DNA of 64,000 bases, taken from assembly GCF_014066305.1 (NCBI RefSeq), contig NW_023501042.1:310001-374000 (forward strand), in the 5' to 3' direction. The stretch comes from Letharia columbiana. Lineage: Eukaryota > Ascomycota > Lecanoromycetes > Lecanorales > Parmeliaceae. The first letter of the stretch is position 1, and each line of letters starts with the position of its first letter. Positions 35,649-46,087 of this stretch are shown here, in pieces. The notes beneath the pieces were generated by a model, which worked only from the letters and a program-made list of their open reading frames with translations, was not told the DNA's origin and did no database searches. The translations under genes were made by a program, and so were the position numbers.

Positions 35649-36281
35649 TTAGAAGCCCATTTGCTGCATGTGAGCTTCCAAACCAGTTGCGGGGTTATCC
35701 TGCGCGTTATCGGGTTCGCTGGCCGAGTCCAGCATCTTATGCAACAGACCAGTCAAACTCTCTGCTTTTGGCAGATTGGAGGACAGGGACAGATTCGCCA
35801 GGCCAAAGTCGCCCTCACCCTGCTGAGCAAGCTGTAGCTTGCAGCGGTTCATTTTCTCGGCCAGACCTTGATGAACTTCCTCGACTCTGGTAGCCCACAT
35901 GTGCCAGACCTTCTGAACGGGTGTCTGAGCCAGGTCGGCCAGCATTTTTACGATACACTCGTGCTCGTCATACATGTTGTCTCTGAGCACATTCGATAGA
36001 TTGGGTCGGTGTGGGAAAGCTTGAAAAGTCCGCACGAGATCTGTGTACTCATCATCCGAGAATACCAGTCCCTCTGTCTGTTTGATCATCTGGTGTAAGA
36101 TATTGACGGTCTGATCGGCATAGTCATCCCAGTGACCAAAGATAACCTCATCAGCTTGGCTCAAAGACGTACCATGCTGGTCAAGGAAGAATATTGCGTC
36201 CCATAGGCCAAATGTGGGTCGTGGGGCCAAGTCTGGCGCTCTGCGGGGGTCAGGGTTGTTTACGTTGTAGACACAACTCAT
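35649..36281 (-). CDS. Paralog C of an unnamed W-motif family
   Basis: An intronless frame of 210 residues from the ATG at 36281 (MSCVYNVNNPDPRRAP). The first unit reads GHWDDYADQTVNILHQM, the linker SDDEYTDLVRTFQAFPHRP and the second unit KVWHMWATRVEEVHQGL. SLTGLLHKML closes the shared part. The W-[ND]-x-[WY]-[AT]-D core is kept in the first unit and loosened (WHMWAT) in the second. Predicted all-helical and soluble. The frame is open upstream of 36281 but reads as unrelated hydrophobic sequence. It shares a roughly 470-bp divergent promoter region with the membrane protein at 36754. I do not recognise any named domain. Confidence 0.72.
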   Translation of the reverse strand: MSCVYNVNNPDPRRAPDLAPRPTFGLWDAIFFLDQHGTSLSQADEVIFGHWDDYADQTVNILHQMIKQTEGLVFSDDEYTDLVRTFQAFPHRPNLSNVLRDNMYDEHECIVKMLADLAQTPVQKVWHMWATRVEEVHQGLAEKMNRCKLQLAQQGEGDFGLANLSLSSNLPKAESLTGLLHKMLDSASEPDNAQDNPATGLEAHMQQMGF

Positions 36282-36457
36282 ATCGTCCGGGGTTTGAAGA
36301 AGTCTGGGTATGGTATGTAAGCAAACTAGAGATATATGGATGGTCAATGGCCTACAAAGGATTCGGATGAGGCGCAGAGAACAATTCATAAAAGCTAAGC
36401 AGGCCTGAAGCTGTCAAGTCTGGATTGAAGCTTCCGAAGCGTGTTTTGTATCGACTC

Positions 36458-36480
36458 GTGTTGACAAAGAGGTGTTGACA
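36458..36480. promoter_or_regulatory. Doubled GTGTTGACA element, paralog C promoter
   Basis: GTGTTGACAAAG at 36458-36469 and GTGTTGACA at 36472-36480 lie 14 bp apart, between paralog C and the divergent gene at 36754. The same word occurs upstream of paralog B. Confidence 0.45.
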
Positions 36481-36753
36481 ATACCAGTGTGTTCTATTGT
36501 TGCCTGAAAGTTTTGTGACTCAGACGTTCTTTATAAAAAAAATATTACAAGTGAAAGAGCACCACGTCTTTGTTGCTTTTGTTTTGTCTTCATATCCTTC
36601 TTCGACATTTTAAACTTGCCGATAATTCCTCTCTTCCTCAGCAGCAACCTCTTCACATACTCTTCCACAGGGGTGCAATCTCTAAAACTCACCAATCGCG
36701 TCTCAACCATCGAACCAAAGCAACACCAGACTCACGCTAATCTCGTCTCCTAG

Positions 36754-37125
36754 ATGGATAACTCGACCACCCAGGGTTCCGCATCCAATACTTCGGTCAC
36801 ATCTACTCATGTATGCGATTCTGAGAACGGGCCGCCTGGAAGGTATACATGCTACGACATCGGCACATTCCTTGCTCTTTACATCGTCCTAGCCACAACA
36901 TGCACCGTCGATGTTGCCGGCGAAGCATATGAGCAGAGCGAAAAGGCGTCGAAGGCACATCAGAACGTTGAGATCACTGACGCTCACGTAAAGCTGGCCA
37001 GACGTCCTGGCCGGAAAGTAAGGCGTGATACAGGTGAGAACCAAGCTGGAGAAAAAGGAGCGGATGAGATATCACGAATTGGAAAATGGTTGGAGAAGGT
37101 TGTGCGGAATCTGAAAGCTGAATAA
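36754..37125 (+). CDS. Small single-helix membrane protein
   Basis: A frame of 123 residues with a polar, Ser/Thr-rich N-terminus. It has one hydrophobic helix near residues 33-52 (YDIGTFLALYIVLATTC) and a Lys/Arg/Glu-rich amphipathic C-terminal half ending in ISRIGKWLEKVVRNLKAE. No family recognised. A small N-terminal domain outside with a charged tail inside is plausible but unproven. It is divergent from paralog C and followed by the RING gene on the same strand. Short length and lack of introns keep confidence moderate. Confidence 0.5.
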   Translation: MDNSTTQGSASNTSVTSTHVCDSENGPPGRYTCYDIGTFLALYIVLATTCTVDVAGEAYEQSEKASKAHQNVEITDAHVKLARRPGRKVRRDTGENQAGEKGADEISRIGKWLEKVVRNLKAE

Positions 37126-37261
37126 TGGCTGCATTTTTGGTTAGTATCCCAAATAACAGGTGAAAAACCTCTCTCATCTACATTCCCTACTCGTTGGCCC
37201 TGGACTATTCCATGGAATGCTGTACCGTGACTGCCTCGCACAAAGAGCTAAGAGCACAGTA

Positions 37262-37333
37262 CTCGACAAAGAGAACTAGAGCCACGCTTCAGGTTCATCG
37301 ACACAATGCCATGTTCAAGCGCTCTTTGTCGAG
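37262..37333. promoter_or_regulatory. Perfect 12-bp inverted repeat upstream of the RING gene
   Basis: CTCGACAAAGAG at 37262-37273 is exactly inverted as CTCTTTGTCGAG at 37322-37333, with 48 bp between. The arm shares GACAAAG with the elements of paralogs B and C. It lies 190-260 bp upstream of the ATG at 37524. Confidence 0.5.
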
Positions 37334-37523
37334 GACCACACCCAATCTTTATATATTAACACTTTGCACCCACACCCATCCACACCCATCCCATACTGAT
37401 CTTCCTTCACTTTCTCATACCCCTGACCAGCCTTCGCTAACCCACCTCTCCAAATTGACGGTTCGGGACCAGCATACACTGAATACTCGACCTCGCCATC
37501 AACGAACCTTGCAACTTCCCACA

Positions 37524-38540
37524 ATGGCAGCGGCGTTCCTCAGCCAGCTGCTTAGAGTCGAGAACAGCGTGGAGCCCAACAGCAGCGACCGATGCATCGT
37601 CTGTCTAACAGAATGCGGCACGCTTTGTGACGAGAGCGGCATCGTCGAGTGGGAAATGCGCCTCCCGTGCGACCACAAGGTAGGCTCCCGATGCATTGCC
37701 ACCTGGCTTGATCCCACAGGCGCCGCCAACAATTCGTGCCCCGTATGTCGGTATGTCTTCTTTCCCGCACAGCCTCGGCCGTACCTCGAGCATGGGATTA
37801 TAGAAGAAGATCACTTTGACATGTCAGATGGTGGTGAGTACGACGGTCCTGGATCGCCAAACTACAACGCTGACAACGCTTGGACTTTCAACCCTGTCAA
37901 TCGGGATTTCGGCCGCCTGTATTATCATGGAGCGGAGGATGACGACGATCAAGGTTGGGGGCCAGACATTGGCGGAGGCAATATTCCAGGATCGCCAGGC
38001 TACAGCCCCCGATCCTCTGACAGCGCTCCGAGATCCCCCGTCAGCTCGAATCTCGAACACCAAGGAAACACTATGGCGGAGGACGACGACGACGACGACG
38101 ACGAAGAGGTGCCTGAAGAGGATATCCACGAGGGAGCGAGGGTGACGAGCGAGGTCGAATACCGCCCCAGCACCGACCTGCAGACCGTAAAAGCCATGTG
38201 CGAAACCTACAGCTACCGGCTCAACTTCACCTCCAGCTCGAAGACGATCGCCGTCTCCCAGCGCTTCGCCGAGAAGATCCACGTCGCGTGCGCGCTCGCG
38301 GGCCACGCTCCGCCGTCCGTCGCGGCGGTCGCCGTCTTCGTGGCGTCACACCTCGCGGGCGCGCCGAAGACGGCGCACTGGGTGTCCCTGATGTCGGGCG
38401 TCGACGCGGACGCCATCGCCGGCCTTTATTGGTTCGTTTGCCCGGCGCGGGTGCGTGCTGAGCTTGTGGACGAGGAGATGCTCGCGATGATTGATAGGGG
38501 CGATCGGGAGACTGTTCTTGGGTTTCTGCCGGGAGCGTGA
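37524..38540 (+). CDS. RING-type protein with a possible TFIIB/cyclin-like C-terminus
   Basis: An intronless frame of 338 residues starting MAAAFLSQLLRVEN after a TATA/C-rich leader. The RING has C24 and C27 (CIVC), C49 and H51 (PCDH), C57 and C72/C75 (CPVC). G54 stands where a further zinc ligand would be, a variant common in fungal RINGs. The fold should act as an E3 ubiquitin ligase. A long acidic linker holds an eight-Asp run near residue 190. The C-terminal 110 residues (LNFTSSSKTIAVSQRFAEKI; PSVAAVAVFVASHLAG; WVSLMSGVDADAIAGLYWFV) read like one cyclin repeat of TFIIB. That second call is by pattern only. GC content rises sharply at about 38200-38420. It lies among lineage-restricted genes. 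Confidence 0.78.
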   Translation: MAAAFLSQLLRVENSVEPNSSDRCIVCLTECGTLCDESGIVEWEMRLPCDHKVGSRCIATWLDPTGAANNSCPVCRYVFFPAQPRPYLEHGIIEEDHFDMSDGGEYDGPGSPNYNADNAWTFNPVNRDFGRLYYHGAEDDDDQGWGPDIGGGNIPGSPGYSPRSSDSAPRSPVSSNLEHQGNTMAEDDDDDDDEEVPEEDIHEGARVTSEVEYRPSTDLQTVKAMCETYSYRLNFTSSSKTIAVSQRFAEKIHVACALAGHAPPSVAAVAVFVASHLAGAPKTAHWVSLMSGVDADAIAGLYWFVCPARVRAELVDEEMLAMIDRGDRETVLGFLPGA

Positions 38541-38891
38541 GCGTTTGGTGGGGGGTTAGATGGGCGAGAGGGGGCAGGAGATGGCGGTAGTTTGTGCTAA
38601 GGTTTGAAAATACTTGATGCAATGATGTAGAATGGGACGAAATATCAGATCGTAAGTCTTCAACATTTTCGAGGATGAACAAACGTTCATTTTGTTAGGG
38701 TTTCATGAGTGCAATGCAGGAGAAGCGGTCAGTGTTGGAATGCAAATCGGTTTGTTCACAAAAGAGAGCAAGTTGAGATTGATTCCTATCTCCCAAAATT
38801 CGATGTGTAATTGAGCAGCAAAACTCTTCCACATCATCATCACTCCACCAACTCCAACTCCCACCATCAGCTCGACTCACCAGCAAGTTAC

Positions 38892-39341
38892 CTACCATTC
38901 ACTATCCTCCTCGGAACTCTCCTCCATCCTAATCCGCTTGCCCCTCCCCATCCCGTCGTCCCTCATCTTTCTCTTCTCCCCCACCCTCGGCGCAGCAGTA
39001 ATCGTTCCATACGAGGATTCTGCCCAATCAACCTCGAGCATCTGCCTCAAAATTGCCCGGTTGACCGACTGTTTTTTCGCTCGCTTAGCCGAGACAGTGC
39101 GCGTTACGTACCGCCCGTAGGGATAGTCCTTCAATGGGTCTTGGCTGTCGAGCAGCGGACGGGTCTCCTGGTCGATGAAGATTGGGCTGTTTTCTTCGCA
39201 GTCGCACTCATAGTGGAGACCTGTCATGCTGACGACGACGAGGGCAAAGGCGGCGAAAAGAGCTAGGATGAAAATGACAAGGCCGAAAGTATAGGGGTGG
39301 GTGTTGGTGGTGAGGATGACGGAGTTGATGAAGTCAGACAT
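38892..39341 (-). CDS. Small single-helix membrane protein with a basic tail
   Basis: 149 residues from the ATG at 39341 (MSDFINSVILTTNTHP). One strong hydrophobic helix lies at about residues 18-41 (FGLVIFILALFAAFALVVVS), directly followed by MTGLHYECDCEENSP. The tail contains DYPYGRYVTRTVSAKRAKK and a basic stretch, and ends in acidic residues (MEESSEEDSEW). Organisation resembles the larger protein at 11405-12763: helix, TG, Cys-acidic patch, basic end. No named family. It converges with the RING gene. Confidence 0.6.
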   Translation of the reverse strand: MSDFINSVILTTNTHPYTFGLVIFILALFAAFALVVVSMTGLHYECDCEENSPIFIDQETRPLLDSQDPLKDYPYGRYVTRTVSAKRAKKQSVNRAILRQMLEVDWAESSYGTITAAPRVGEKRKMRDDGMGRGKRIRMEESSEEDSEW

Positions 39342-40181
39342 TGTCACAGGGGAGGTCTCTCTTGGTTGGATGCTTGTCTGCTGAGACTTGGTATGCAACT
39401 GGATTGAGGGAGAGAGGGAGGTAAGTTGGAGTCTGGAGAGTTTAGAGCTGGGGGTTGTTGGATGCAACGACGGGGACGTGGGGGATTCTTAAGGAGAGGA
39501 AAGACAATGCTGGCTCACAATGCTTTGTCGGCCTCGGTTGAAAAAGAAAGTCCTTTGTGCCGGAACATGGCGATTGTGTATTCCAACAAGAGGACAATGC
39601 GTAGAAAGGAGCGCAAATATGGAGGGGGAGAGAATGGTTTCTTTGTTGACCGAATCCTTCTCTCCGATGCTGGTATACATGGGACATGTGCCGATTGAAA
39701 GGGGAAGATTTCGGGACAGAAATGGAATGGCGGCATGAAGGTTCTCGAGGTCAGCAAAGTCAGCGATGATCCGTTTTTTCGGGGAATGTGAAGACCTGGA
39801 AGCTCCTCATAGGGAAAGTCGGTTTAGAGTACAGACGCGGGCATTTCTGAGAACCTCTTCTCAAACAATAGCACAACAATCTTCTGACAAGCTCCGCTGA
39901 CCTTCTGTAGCTTGACCAAAGTCTAACGTACTAAAAGAGCTTAGCTTCCGGGTTGATTCAGTTGTTGAATGGATGGTGTAGCCTTCACTGGTAGAAATGT
40001 AACATGTTGTGGACGAAGGCGCAGTAGGTGGACGTTGTGTCAATGCGAGTCGACAGTATGCCCGTGTTCAGACAGGCCACTTGGTTCCTTAGCTGACTGC
40101 AAGTTCGTAGCCTCAAGCCATCTCAAATTCCTCCGCCGCTTCTGTCTTTGTACGTCGCTGCCAGCTATCAGGACGACTCCA
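39342..40181. other. Gene-free interval
   Basis: Only short overlapping frames occur, none with a recognisable product. It probably holds the promoter of the gene at 38892-39341 and the 3' end of the next gene. Confidence 0.5.
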
Positions 40182-40469
40182 CTATGAATAGATGAACGGA
40201 AGGGTAAGACCTACAAACGAGTAGAGTCGGTATAAGTGTACTATCAGCGCTGCACCGCTGAAAAAACCGAATACTAAGAGGAGAATTGTCGCGGTCTGAA
40301 TTCCAGGCCCATCCCACCAGTGCCTGGCTTGTACTCGGGTGACTTCAACGATACTGTTGGATGACGCGAGCCCCATATTCCGAATTGGAAGGGCCTGAGT
40401 TGTGGCAACGAGGCCGAACACCACGAAGACGAGGACTACTACCACATGAAGAGGTAGAGCGGAATGCAT
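40182..40469 (-). CDS. Small two-helix membrane protein
   Basis: 95 residues from the ATG at 40469 (MHSALPLHVVVVLVFVVFGL). The first 25 residues form a hydrophobic, signal-like helix ending in ATTQALP. A second helix lies near residues 56-76 (TATILLLVFGFFSGAALIVH). The short loop between contains a WW pair. No family recognised. The upstream frame is open without an ATG, so an upstream exon is possible. Confidence 0.45.
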   Translation of the reverse strand: MHSALPLHVVVVLVFVVFGLVATTQALPIRNMGLASSNSIVEVTRVQARHWWDGPGIQTATILLLVFGFFSGAALIVHLYRLYSFVGLTLPFIYS

Positions 40470-40808
40470 ACTGGCGATTGAAGAACTTTTTGGTGGGTAT
40501 GAAGTTGATGTTTTGATGCTGCCCAATGAACATCAAACCACTGTGTGGTCGCCTTTCAGCAGAGAGTGGAGTAGCTAGATATCGAACTGAAGGGACTCAA
40601 CTACTTCGGTGCTATCGTTAGGTGTTACAGACACTTTTCAGAACCGTCAAGACGACTCGAGTGCTTGGAGACTTAATGATAGATGTGGAAAAGTCAGGCT
40701 GTGTATTCCTGAAATGGTGTTCCGTTGAGGTAAAACCCAGGAGACGTTCTTAAATGCAGTGCGACAAAAGCACGAGAAGCAGTGGGGGCTTGCCTAATTC
40801 TAAGATCC

Positions 40809-42634
40809 TCATTTAATCCAAGGCAGTGAGAAAGTGCCAACCCACTCTTCAACTTCCCTCCTCAGCTCAACAACCTCCCGCACTTCATTGCCATCACCAA
40901 GGAATTCCACGAAGGCTTTCACGCTTCCAGGATTCTTCCGTCCCTTCGCCTCAGACTCGTCCTTGGCCTTTTTGTCCAGATGCTGCGTTATTGTTACAGC
41001 ACGATCAACAATTTCAGCAACTCTTGTAAAATCGTCCGGCAACAATCCTCGGGTGGTCATAGCAGGTGAGCCCATTCGCAGTCCGCCTGGTTTCATAGCT
41101 GACTTGTCGCCCGGTACAGTGTTCTTGTTGCTGGCAACGCCCACGAGCTCAAGCACACGTTCTACACGGGCTCCATCTACGCCTTTGTTCTTGAGGTCGA
41201 CGAGCACCAAGTGATTATCAGTGCCTCCCGAGACAACACTATATCCTAGGCCGCCCTTCTCCTTAGAATTGCCCAAGCGCTCGGCCAGAGCCTTTGCGTT
41301 CAACAACACGGTTTTCTGATAGTCCTTAAACTCGCGGCTCTGCGCCTGATGTAGAGCAACTGAAAGAGCTGTGATGGTGTGGTTATGAGGCCCGCCCTGG
41401 TGACCTGGAAAGACCGAAGCATTGATTGGACCTTCGAGGTCGTACATCTCTGGGTGGCCTTTCTTATCCTGTCTACGGACGCCCTTGCGGAAGAATATCA
41501 TGGCCCCTCTCGGACCTCTCAGCGACTTGTGGGTAGTAGTAGTGACGACGTCTGAGTGGGGGAATGGAGAAGGAATGACACCTCCGGCCACAAGGCCTGA
41601 TATATGAGCCATGTCGCTAAGCAGATATGCCCCCACCTTTTCTGCAATCTCTCTCATCTGTGCATATTCGATAAGTCTGCTATACGCTGAAGTACCGGCG
41701 ATGATGATTCTTGGGCGGTACAGCATCGCCAGCTCTTCGAGCTTCTGGTAGTCGATAAGACCCGTCGACTCGTCAAGTCTATAAGGTAGGGTCTCGAAAT
41801 ACTTTGAGATCGCGGATATCTTCTTGGTGGGAGTCTGGTATCCGTGAGACAGATGTCCGCCGTGAGGGAGATCAAGACCCATGATTCGATCATGCGAATT
41901 AAGAAGAGCAGAGTAGGCATAAAGATTTGCGGGTGATCCAGAGAGGGCTATTGATTCGCACGTTAGCAAGGCACGCACGTCAAGTCCGCTCAAGAGCGTA
42001 CGTTGCACATTGACTCCCCATTCTTCCTCGCTTAGGCCAAACGTCTCCAAAGCTCTTTGTTGGCAAAGTCTCTCTGACTCGTCTATGTGCTCATTACCGC
42101 CATAGTATCGGGCCCCTGGGTACCCTTCCGAGTACTTGTCTATTTGTTGAATCCCTTTCAGCTCTCATTTCTCCTATGCATAACTTTAAAGAGGCGTACT
42201 TTGCATGATACTGCCCAAGGCATCGAGAACTGCTTGTGAAGTGAAGTTTTCGGAGGGTATGAGGTTGATGAAGTGTTTCTGCCGTCTTTTCTCCTATATA
42301 TCATGCGTCAGTGAGGATCCCTCTGGAGCCCATTGTGGGAAGCGGTTGTCGTTTGGATGATAGCGTACCCTTTGAAGTATTTCATAAACAGCAGGGTCTG
42401 CTTCTTCCAGATTTGCAGCCAATAGCTTAGACATCATCAGAATCATTATACATGGAGTTCCCACAAAAACGGTACCTTGTGCTGACCTTCCAAACTCATA
42501 GAGGCCGTGCCTCGCCTCGACAGCCATTGCCACTGCTGGGAGCCCAGGGACTGGATAGATGGAGACCTCCGGGCAGCAGCATAAAATGTACGAGACCAAC
42601 ATCTGGTACATACAGACATGTTCATATTGAACAT
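40809..42634 (-). CDS. SHM1: Mitochondrial serine hydroxymethyltransferase
   Basis: Five exons (42634-42476, 42425-42369, 42293-42200, 42139-42002, 41947-40809) encode 528 residues with introns of 50, 75, 60 and 54 bp. The enzyme interconverts serine plus tetrahydrofolate with glycine plus methylene-tetrahydrofolate using pyridoxal phosphate. [10 protein letters not shown] holds the PLP lysine (about K290). [39 protein letters not shown] and [14 protein letters not shown] are family hallmarks. Exon 1 supplies an Arg-rich, acid-free leader ([19 protein letters not shown]), so mitochondrial import is likely. Splicing it to [18 protein letters not shown] is required to give a presequence. Length and order match fungal mitochondrial forms. 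Alternative in-frame ATGs at 42625 and 42619 are equally possible starts. Confidence 0.95.
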
Positions 42635-44085
42635 TGATGGTGCAAGCTGATGCTTCAGAGCATGCAAAGCTTCACCTCATGATCAACCTGAAGTATATGA
42701 GTGGGGACTGGAAGGTAGGCCTCATGCTTAGCGGCGGGATCTCGCGGGATCTAAGACGATTTTGTGATCGTGCCTGTCTTAAAATCCTGTGCCCACAAAG
42801 CTTTCGTCCAACAAACAACTACAATCCAAGATGATGAGATGACTTCTATGGCTGCTGCAGCACTCACTTGGACAGTGCAAGCTCTCTGATGTGGGCTATG
42901 CTGAGATGTCCTGGGTCCAACTCACCACCTTACAAGGGACATTATGAGATTTTCTGATTGGACGTGTTGTTGTTACTACTTTCTTAGAGCTGCAGACCTA
43001 CCGGCTCTCTATATCCCCTTCACCCTATGCATGCCTCTATTGCAAGCCCAGTCACGATACCGCCATACAGCTATAGAATCGCCAACCCTGTCAAGACGAG
43101 CATACTGTCTTATTCTTCCTCCACCATGGTATACAATTGAAATGACCCCTATCCAGCTCTTTGTTCGGTTCTGACCTATGTTACCTTGCGTTGAAGGTTG
43201 CCCAGGATTGCCACTTGAAGGGCCCGAATGCTCCCACACCGTTTCGTTGTGCATCACGCTCTCCTTGGGGGAATCAGAAAGCCCGACAAAGATGAAGTCT
43301 CCTCCTACCATGTAATGAGGCTAGCTCTGGAAGAATACGATTCATGTTAAGTCTCTCAAACCGTCAAATGTTGAATCTGTCTGCTTTTGTCTATCATGCT
43401 TGTCGTCTCTGTCTCTGCCGTTTGCAATTCATGTCTCTTTTCAATTGACAAAGAAGAACGATGAGTAGCGTCGTCAAATCCGACTGCTACTCAATCAAAG
43501 CCAATCTTTTTTCTTTGTTCTAATTGCACATGAAGCCTTTACCCCATGGTCATGGTTAAATAATGATGAAATGGAAAAAGAATCTGAGGATAGTGTGGAC
43601 GATGGCCGCATCCTTTCTCTTGGTTATTGGTCATTGGCTATGTAAAAGTTATGGATGCCTATGCATCACGTTTCGCGAGAGCCAAGTAGGAGAAAGTGGT
43701 GCCTTCATCACTTTAGGTGTGGCATGCCAAGCTTAGGATGGAGAGGAAGGTAAGGTACCTTATACCTTAAGGCAGTTTAAGCATCCTCGGCCCCGCCGCC
43801 AACGGCACCCGCGTTGTGCGACTTCCCGTTCCTACTAGGAACATCTACCCTTGAAATTTCACAATCCACTTCTACCAGTCACAACCTCTGTCTATCACCA
43901 ACCTTATCGAATCCATCCTCGCGACTGACTCACAAGCTGTCCCTCGGTGCAGCCACTGTCCTCGAGCTGACTGTGAACCAAACGCGCTCGTCACCGTACG
44001 GTAGTAGCACGAGGTAGCCATCATCCTTGTGTTGACCAATCACAACATTTTGAGCTCATCACACGAATACTCATACAAATCGCAG
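42635..44085. other. Intergenic, no gene recognised
   Basis: Short frames without products. The last 250 bp are C/T-rich (tcaccaaccttatcgaatcc and similar), as expected for a promoter and leader of the following gene. Confidence 0.5.
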
Positions 44086-46087
44086 ATGGCCACCAATGGT
44101 CCCCCCACTTACCCACCTCTTCCGTCTTTCATGCCAATGGCAAGCTCCAGTTATACTAACGCTCGCCCACCTATTGTGAAACCTCGCCCTCAGGTAAATA
44201 AGGAGAAGCAAGTCCCACAGGTAGATTACTCCGACCTTCAGGTTACGTGTCAAAATTTTAACTCTCAATACAGAACCCTGCCGTCACCACTGCAATGCCC
44301 AGTTCGCGCGGCGATAGGCCCAAGCGTTCAGCAAAGCAAGTCCGTCTGAAAACCGGGTATGTCGATTCAAGCACCTTGCTCTTCGACAGCGACGATGAAG
44401 GCATCGATGATGCCAAGAGTAAATATGACCATGACAGCGAGGACGAAGGCAAGAGTGAGGATGATGATGAAGATCGCCACATCGTCAAGAAGCCTCGTCT
44501 TGGAGGAAAGCCCAAGGCTCAAGCTAAGAAGAAGGTTTCCCCACCGCCGCCAGACTCATCGTGTCTGGCTTACTACCCAGGGATCTATGCAGCCGTTCAG
44601 AAATGGAACAAGATGCTCGGCTTACCACCTCCTCACCCGATGAGTGAAGCGTCCACCAACAAGATGCCAGAGCGTGAGGTCGATTCGCCTGAGGCACAGG
44701 TTGCGAAAACTGTGGCGACCTATGGTTTCGGGGCCCTCGATGCCGTGCCCCCTGGTTTCAGACTAGTACCCTCTAATGCCATCAAGAAGAACTCATCTTA
44801 TGATGAGACAAAGGCTGGTTTTGAGAAGCTTCCAGGAGAGATCCGCAGTATGTCCTTCCCTCTTGAGCTTCTTTCCCCATCGCGTAACACTACAAGTACT
44901 GCCACACGCAGCGCGTTCGCAGCTACAATGGTCGAGCCTCGCATCGAAGAGCTCACTCGACTCCCAAGGCTGATTTCGGTGCCCAAATTTTCGTCTAGAA
45001 GAAGAAATGCTAACCCCGAGGTATTAATCTAGATAAGATCTACGCCCTTGTTTTCGAGAAAGAGGCGCCCATCGACTTCACGAACCGCGGCGGCTTTGCC
45101 CACTCAGCTGCTTTCCTTCGCGTCAATAAAGTCGTCTACAACGAAGCTCGCGCGTTCATCTATGGCGGAAACCGCTTTGTCTTTGGTTACAATCATACCA
45201 AATCTGGAGCCTACTTTGAGTACGTTCATTTCAGAGCTGGCCCTTCCTATCTAGTATTGGAATTGAGTTGCAAGACAAGTTCCGGAGGCAAGAGGACCTT
45301 TCTACTCCCGAGACCTGTCTTGCAACTCCATGTCCTACCTCAAATAAGCAATGCTGACTCCCAAATTCGCGTAGACCTGTATGGAATGAGCTCGGTTGGA
45401 CCCACGTTCGTCGCTTCTTGACGGATATTGGACCTAAGAACATCAGCCTAATCCAAACTGTCGGTGTATTCTTCTACGACGCTAGTCAGTCGGGCAACCC
45501 AGGTATGATACCATTTCAGTAGAGAGATACCTTCCTATTGAGTTGAAACGGGAAGGTTGTTTGCCCCAGTCATTTTCCTCAGAGCTGTTTCACGACTCAA
45601 TTTTGTGCTATGAGGAGTGCCTCTTTCATTGGGCATGCTGACTCCAGAGTTTTAGGCACGACTACGAACCAGCGTCGCTATACTTACGACAAGGACCTCC
45701 TATGGATCCTCGATCATCTGAGCCAACACGGCAAAATTCTAAAGCTCAAGTTGGGTTTCTGCGGACGCCGCAAAGTTAGAATGAGCACTAGAGATAAGGA
45801 CTTCCTGATTGCTTTGAAGGGTGTCAAGACGGACAAGCTCGAAATTGGAAATCCTACTTGCGATGGGGAGGGCAAGTTTGACGTACGTTTCTCGCAGTCC
45901 ATGTTTCCTCTGTCAATCCAGTTTTTTTTCTTTCATTCTGGAAAGCCTTGCACAATCAATCCTAACTCTGAATTTTTGACAGAGACATACCCATGACAGA
46001 CTCGATGAGTTGGTTGAGGAATCGCTCAGAGATGTGATGGTCCGTCCTCTACCGCTGAAGGACCTTGATCCACGCCTGGAGTTTTGA
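44086..46087 (+). CDS. F-box-like (LPxEIRNxIY) fungal protein
   Basis: Six exons (44086-44193, 44274-44847, 45033-45219, 45375-45502, 45656-45882, 45983-46087) give 442 residues. All five introns are GT...AG and keep frame. The N-terminal 220 residues are Pro/Ser-rich, then acidic (SEDEGKSEDDDEDRHIV), with basic KKPRLGGKPKAQAKKK. The spliced core reads FEKLPGEIRNKIYALVFEKE, the opening helix of a large fungal family annotated as F-box-like or 2EXR. LRVNKVVYNEARAFIYGGN and IQTVGVFFYDASQSGN follow. Such proteins are thought to be substrate adaptors for ubiquitin ligases, but most are untested. Intron 3 contains a 13-bp inverted repeat. A nuclear location is suggested by the basic stretch. Confidence 0.82.

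Noticed and set aside
44242..44273. 32-bp intron in the F-box-like gene
   Set aside because: Too short; the upstream GTAAAT donor at 44194 gives an 80-bp intron in the same phase.
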